Positions 63,280 to 64,000 of a stretch of DNA of 64,000 nt are shown in pieces (the first letter of the stretch is position 1; each line of letters starts with the position of its first letter). The notes beneath the pieces were generated by a model that saw only the letters and a list, made by a program, of their open reading frames with translations, was not told where the DNA came from and ran no database searches. The DNA comes from Sciscionella sediminilitoris (GTDB lineage: Bacteria > Actinomycetota > Actinomycetes > Mycobacteriales > Pseudonocardiaceae), in contig NZ_JALM01000015.1 in the NCBI RefSeq assembly GCF_000737195.2, positions 1 to 64,000 on the forward strand, given 5' to 3'. The translations under genes were made by a program, and so were the position numbers.

Positions 63280-64000
63280 ATGAGCAGTTCGGAGCAGACC
63301 ATCGCGGTGACCGGGGCGAGCGGAACGGTGGGGCGGTTGCTTTCCGCGCGGCTCTCCGATGCGGGCGCGCGGCAGCGGCTGATCGGCCGGTCGCCGGATC
63401 GGTTACCGGAGCTGGCGGGCGCGGTGCGGACGGAACCGGCGAGCTTCGCGGACAAGGCGGCGATGCGGGCGGCGTTCACGGGGGCGCGCACGGCGTTCCT
63501 GGTCTCGGCGCACGAGAGCGCGAACCGCGTCGAGGAGCACAAGGCCGCGGTGGACGCCGCCGCCGAGGCGGGCGTGGAACGGTTGGTGTACCTGTCCTTC
63601 CTCGCCGCGGCACCGGATGCCACGTTCACCTTCGCGCGCGATCACTGGCACACCGAGCAGTACATCCGCGCGAGCGGGCTGCGCTTCACCTTCCTGCGGG
63701 ACAGTTTCTACCTGGCCATGTTTGCGGGGATGACCGGGGAGGACGGGGTGATCCGGGGCCCCGGCGGGGACGGGAAGGTCGCCGCGATCGCGCACGAGGA
63801 CATCGCCGAGTCGGCGGCGCGGGTGCTGCTCGACGGGGAGGTGCACGATGGCCACACCTATGACCTGACCGGCCCGGCCGCGATCGATTTCCCCGAGGCC
63901 GCGGCGATCCTGAGCCGGTTCACCGGGCGCACCATCGAGTACGTGCCGGAAACCCGCGAGGAGGCCTATGCCTCGCGCGCTTCCTACGGTGCGGCCGACT
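63280..64000 (+). CDS. NmrA-like/atypical SDR NAD(P)-binding protein (partial)
   Basis: At least 240 aa, running off the end of the window. Nucleotide motif IAVTGASGTVGRLLSARLSDAG lies near residue 7, with LVYLSFLAAAP and FTFLRDSFYLAMF typical of the NmrA/NAD(P)H-quinone (QorB) branch. The active-site Tyr-x3-Lys of classical SDRs is absent. The ATG follows a weak GGGGCG. It diverges from the aldehyde dehydrogenase. Confidence 0.85.
   Translation, partial: MSSSEQTIAVTGASGTVGRLLSARLSDAGARQRLIGRSPDRLPELAGAVRTEPASFADKAAMRAAFTGARTAFLVSAHESANRVEEHKAAVDAAAEAGVERLVYLSFLAAAPDATFTFARDHWHTEQYIRASGLRFTFLRDSFYLAMFAGMTGEDGVIRGPGGDGKVAAIAHEDIAESAARVLLDGEVHDGHTYDLTGPAAIDFPEAAAILSRFTGRTIEYVPETREEAYASRASYGAAD

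Overview
The window is typical high-GC actinobacterial DNA: strong third-position GC bias, many GTG and TTG starts, and TAnnnT -10 boxes placed about 7 nt before some starts. The order rpmG-hadA-hadB ... trpT-secE-nusG-rplA is that of Pseudonocardiales and related Actinomycetia. hadC, a mycolate-lineage gene, is not seen after hadB. My best guess is a Pseudonocardiaceae-type soil actinomycete; the species cannot be read from this sequence.

Layout. 0-8.4 kb: translation and fatty-acid core (rplA, nusG, secE, tRNA-Trp, rpmG, tRNA-Met, tRNA-Thr, hadAB), interrupted between hadB and tRNA-Trp by an SDR, an EamA transporter with a leader-peptide attenuator, a WYL regulator/VOC pair and an aspartate aminotransferase. 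rplK, almost always between nusG and rplA, is absent from its place. 8.4-18 kb: an EAL protein with a degenerate GGDEF domain, a GlcD-like oxidase, a secreted GH31 glycosidase, small SRPBCC and GNAT proteins, and a MoxR-VWA pair. 18-22.4 kb: two copies of a highly structured 117-bp repeat, an S1-domain gene whose ribosome binding site is locked in a hairpin, an AidB-like acyl-CoA dehydrogenase, and a SoxR/FMN reductase pair. 22.3-35 kb: flavin and F420 enzymes, transporters, a secreted lipase, a UvrA-like ATPase, a secreted CocE-like hydrolase and a FAD monooxygenase.

35-50 kb: a TetR regulator with tandem operators, a PEP-mutase-like/Tm-1-like/PEP-hydrolase-like/SRPBCC cluster, a fused PabAB, an AlsS-like TPP enzyme, a decayed MarR gene, an HD phosphohydrolase, a ferritin with IdeR-type boxes, a SigE-family sigma factor with a membrane partner, and a SEC-C protein.

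50-64 kb: a catabolic region. A GntR regulator and a KstR-like operator precede a phosphotransferase/unknown protein/aldehyde dehydrogenase operon. Then come a styrene-monooxygenase-type oxygenase with a divergent flavin reductase, an EthD protein, AraC and LysR regulators, a three-gene P450/ferredoxin/ferredoxin reductase operon, a second aldehyde dehydrogenase and a truncated NmrA-like protein. Together these suggest oxygenation of a hydrophobic (aromatic, terpenoid or steroid-like) substrate to aldehydes and acids; the substrate is not readable from sequence.

The most unusual signals are regulatory or structural: the paired repeats whose outer stems differ in sequence but keep their pairing, the proline-rich leader peptide running into a terminator before the EamA gene, the Shine-Dalgarno-sequestering hairpin before the S1 gene, and the missing rplK.
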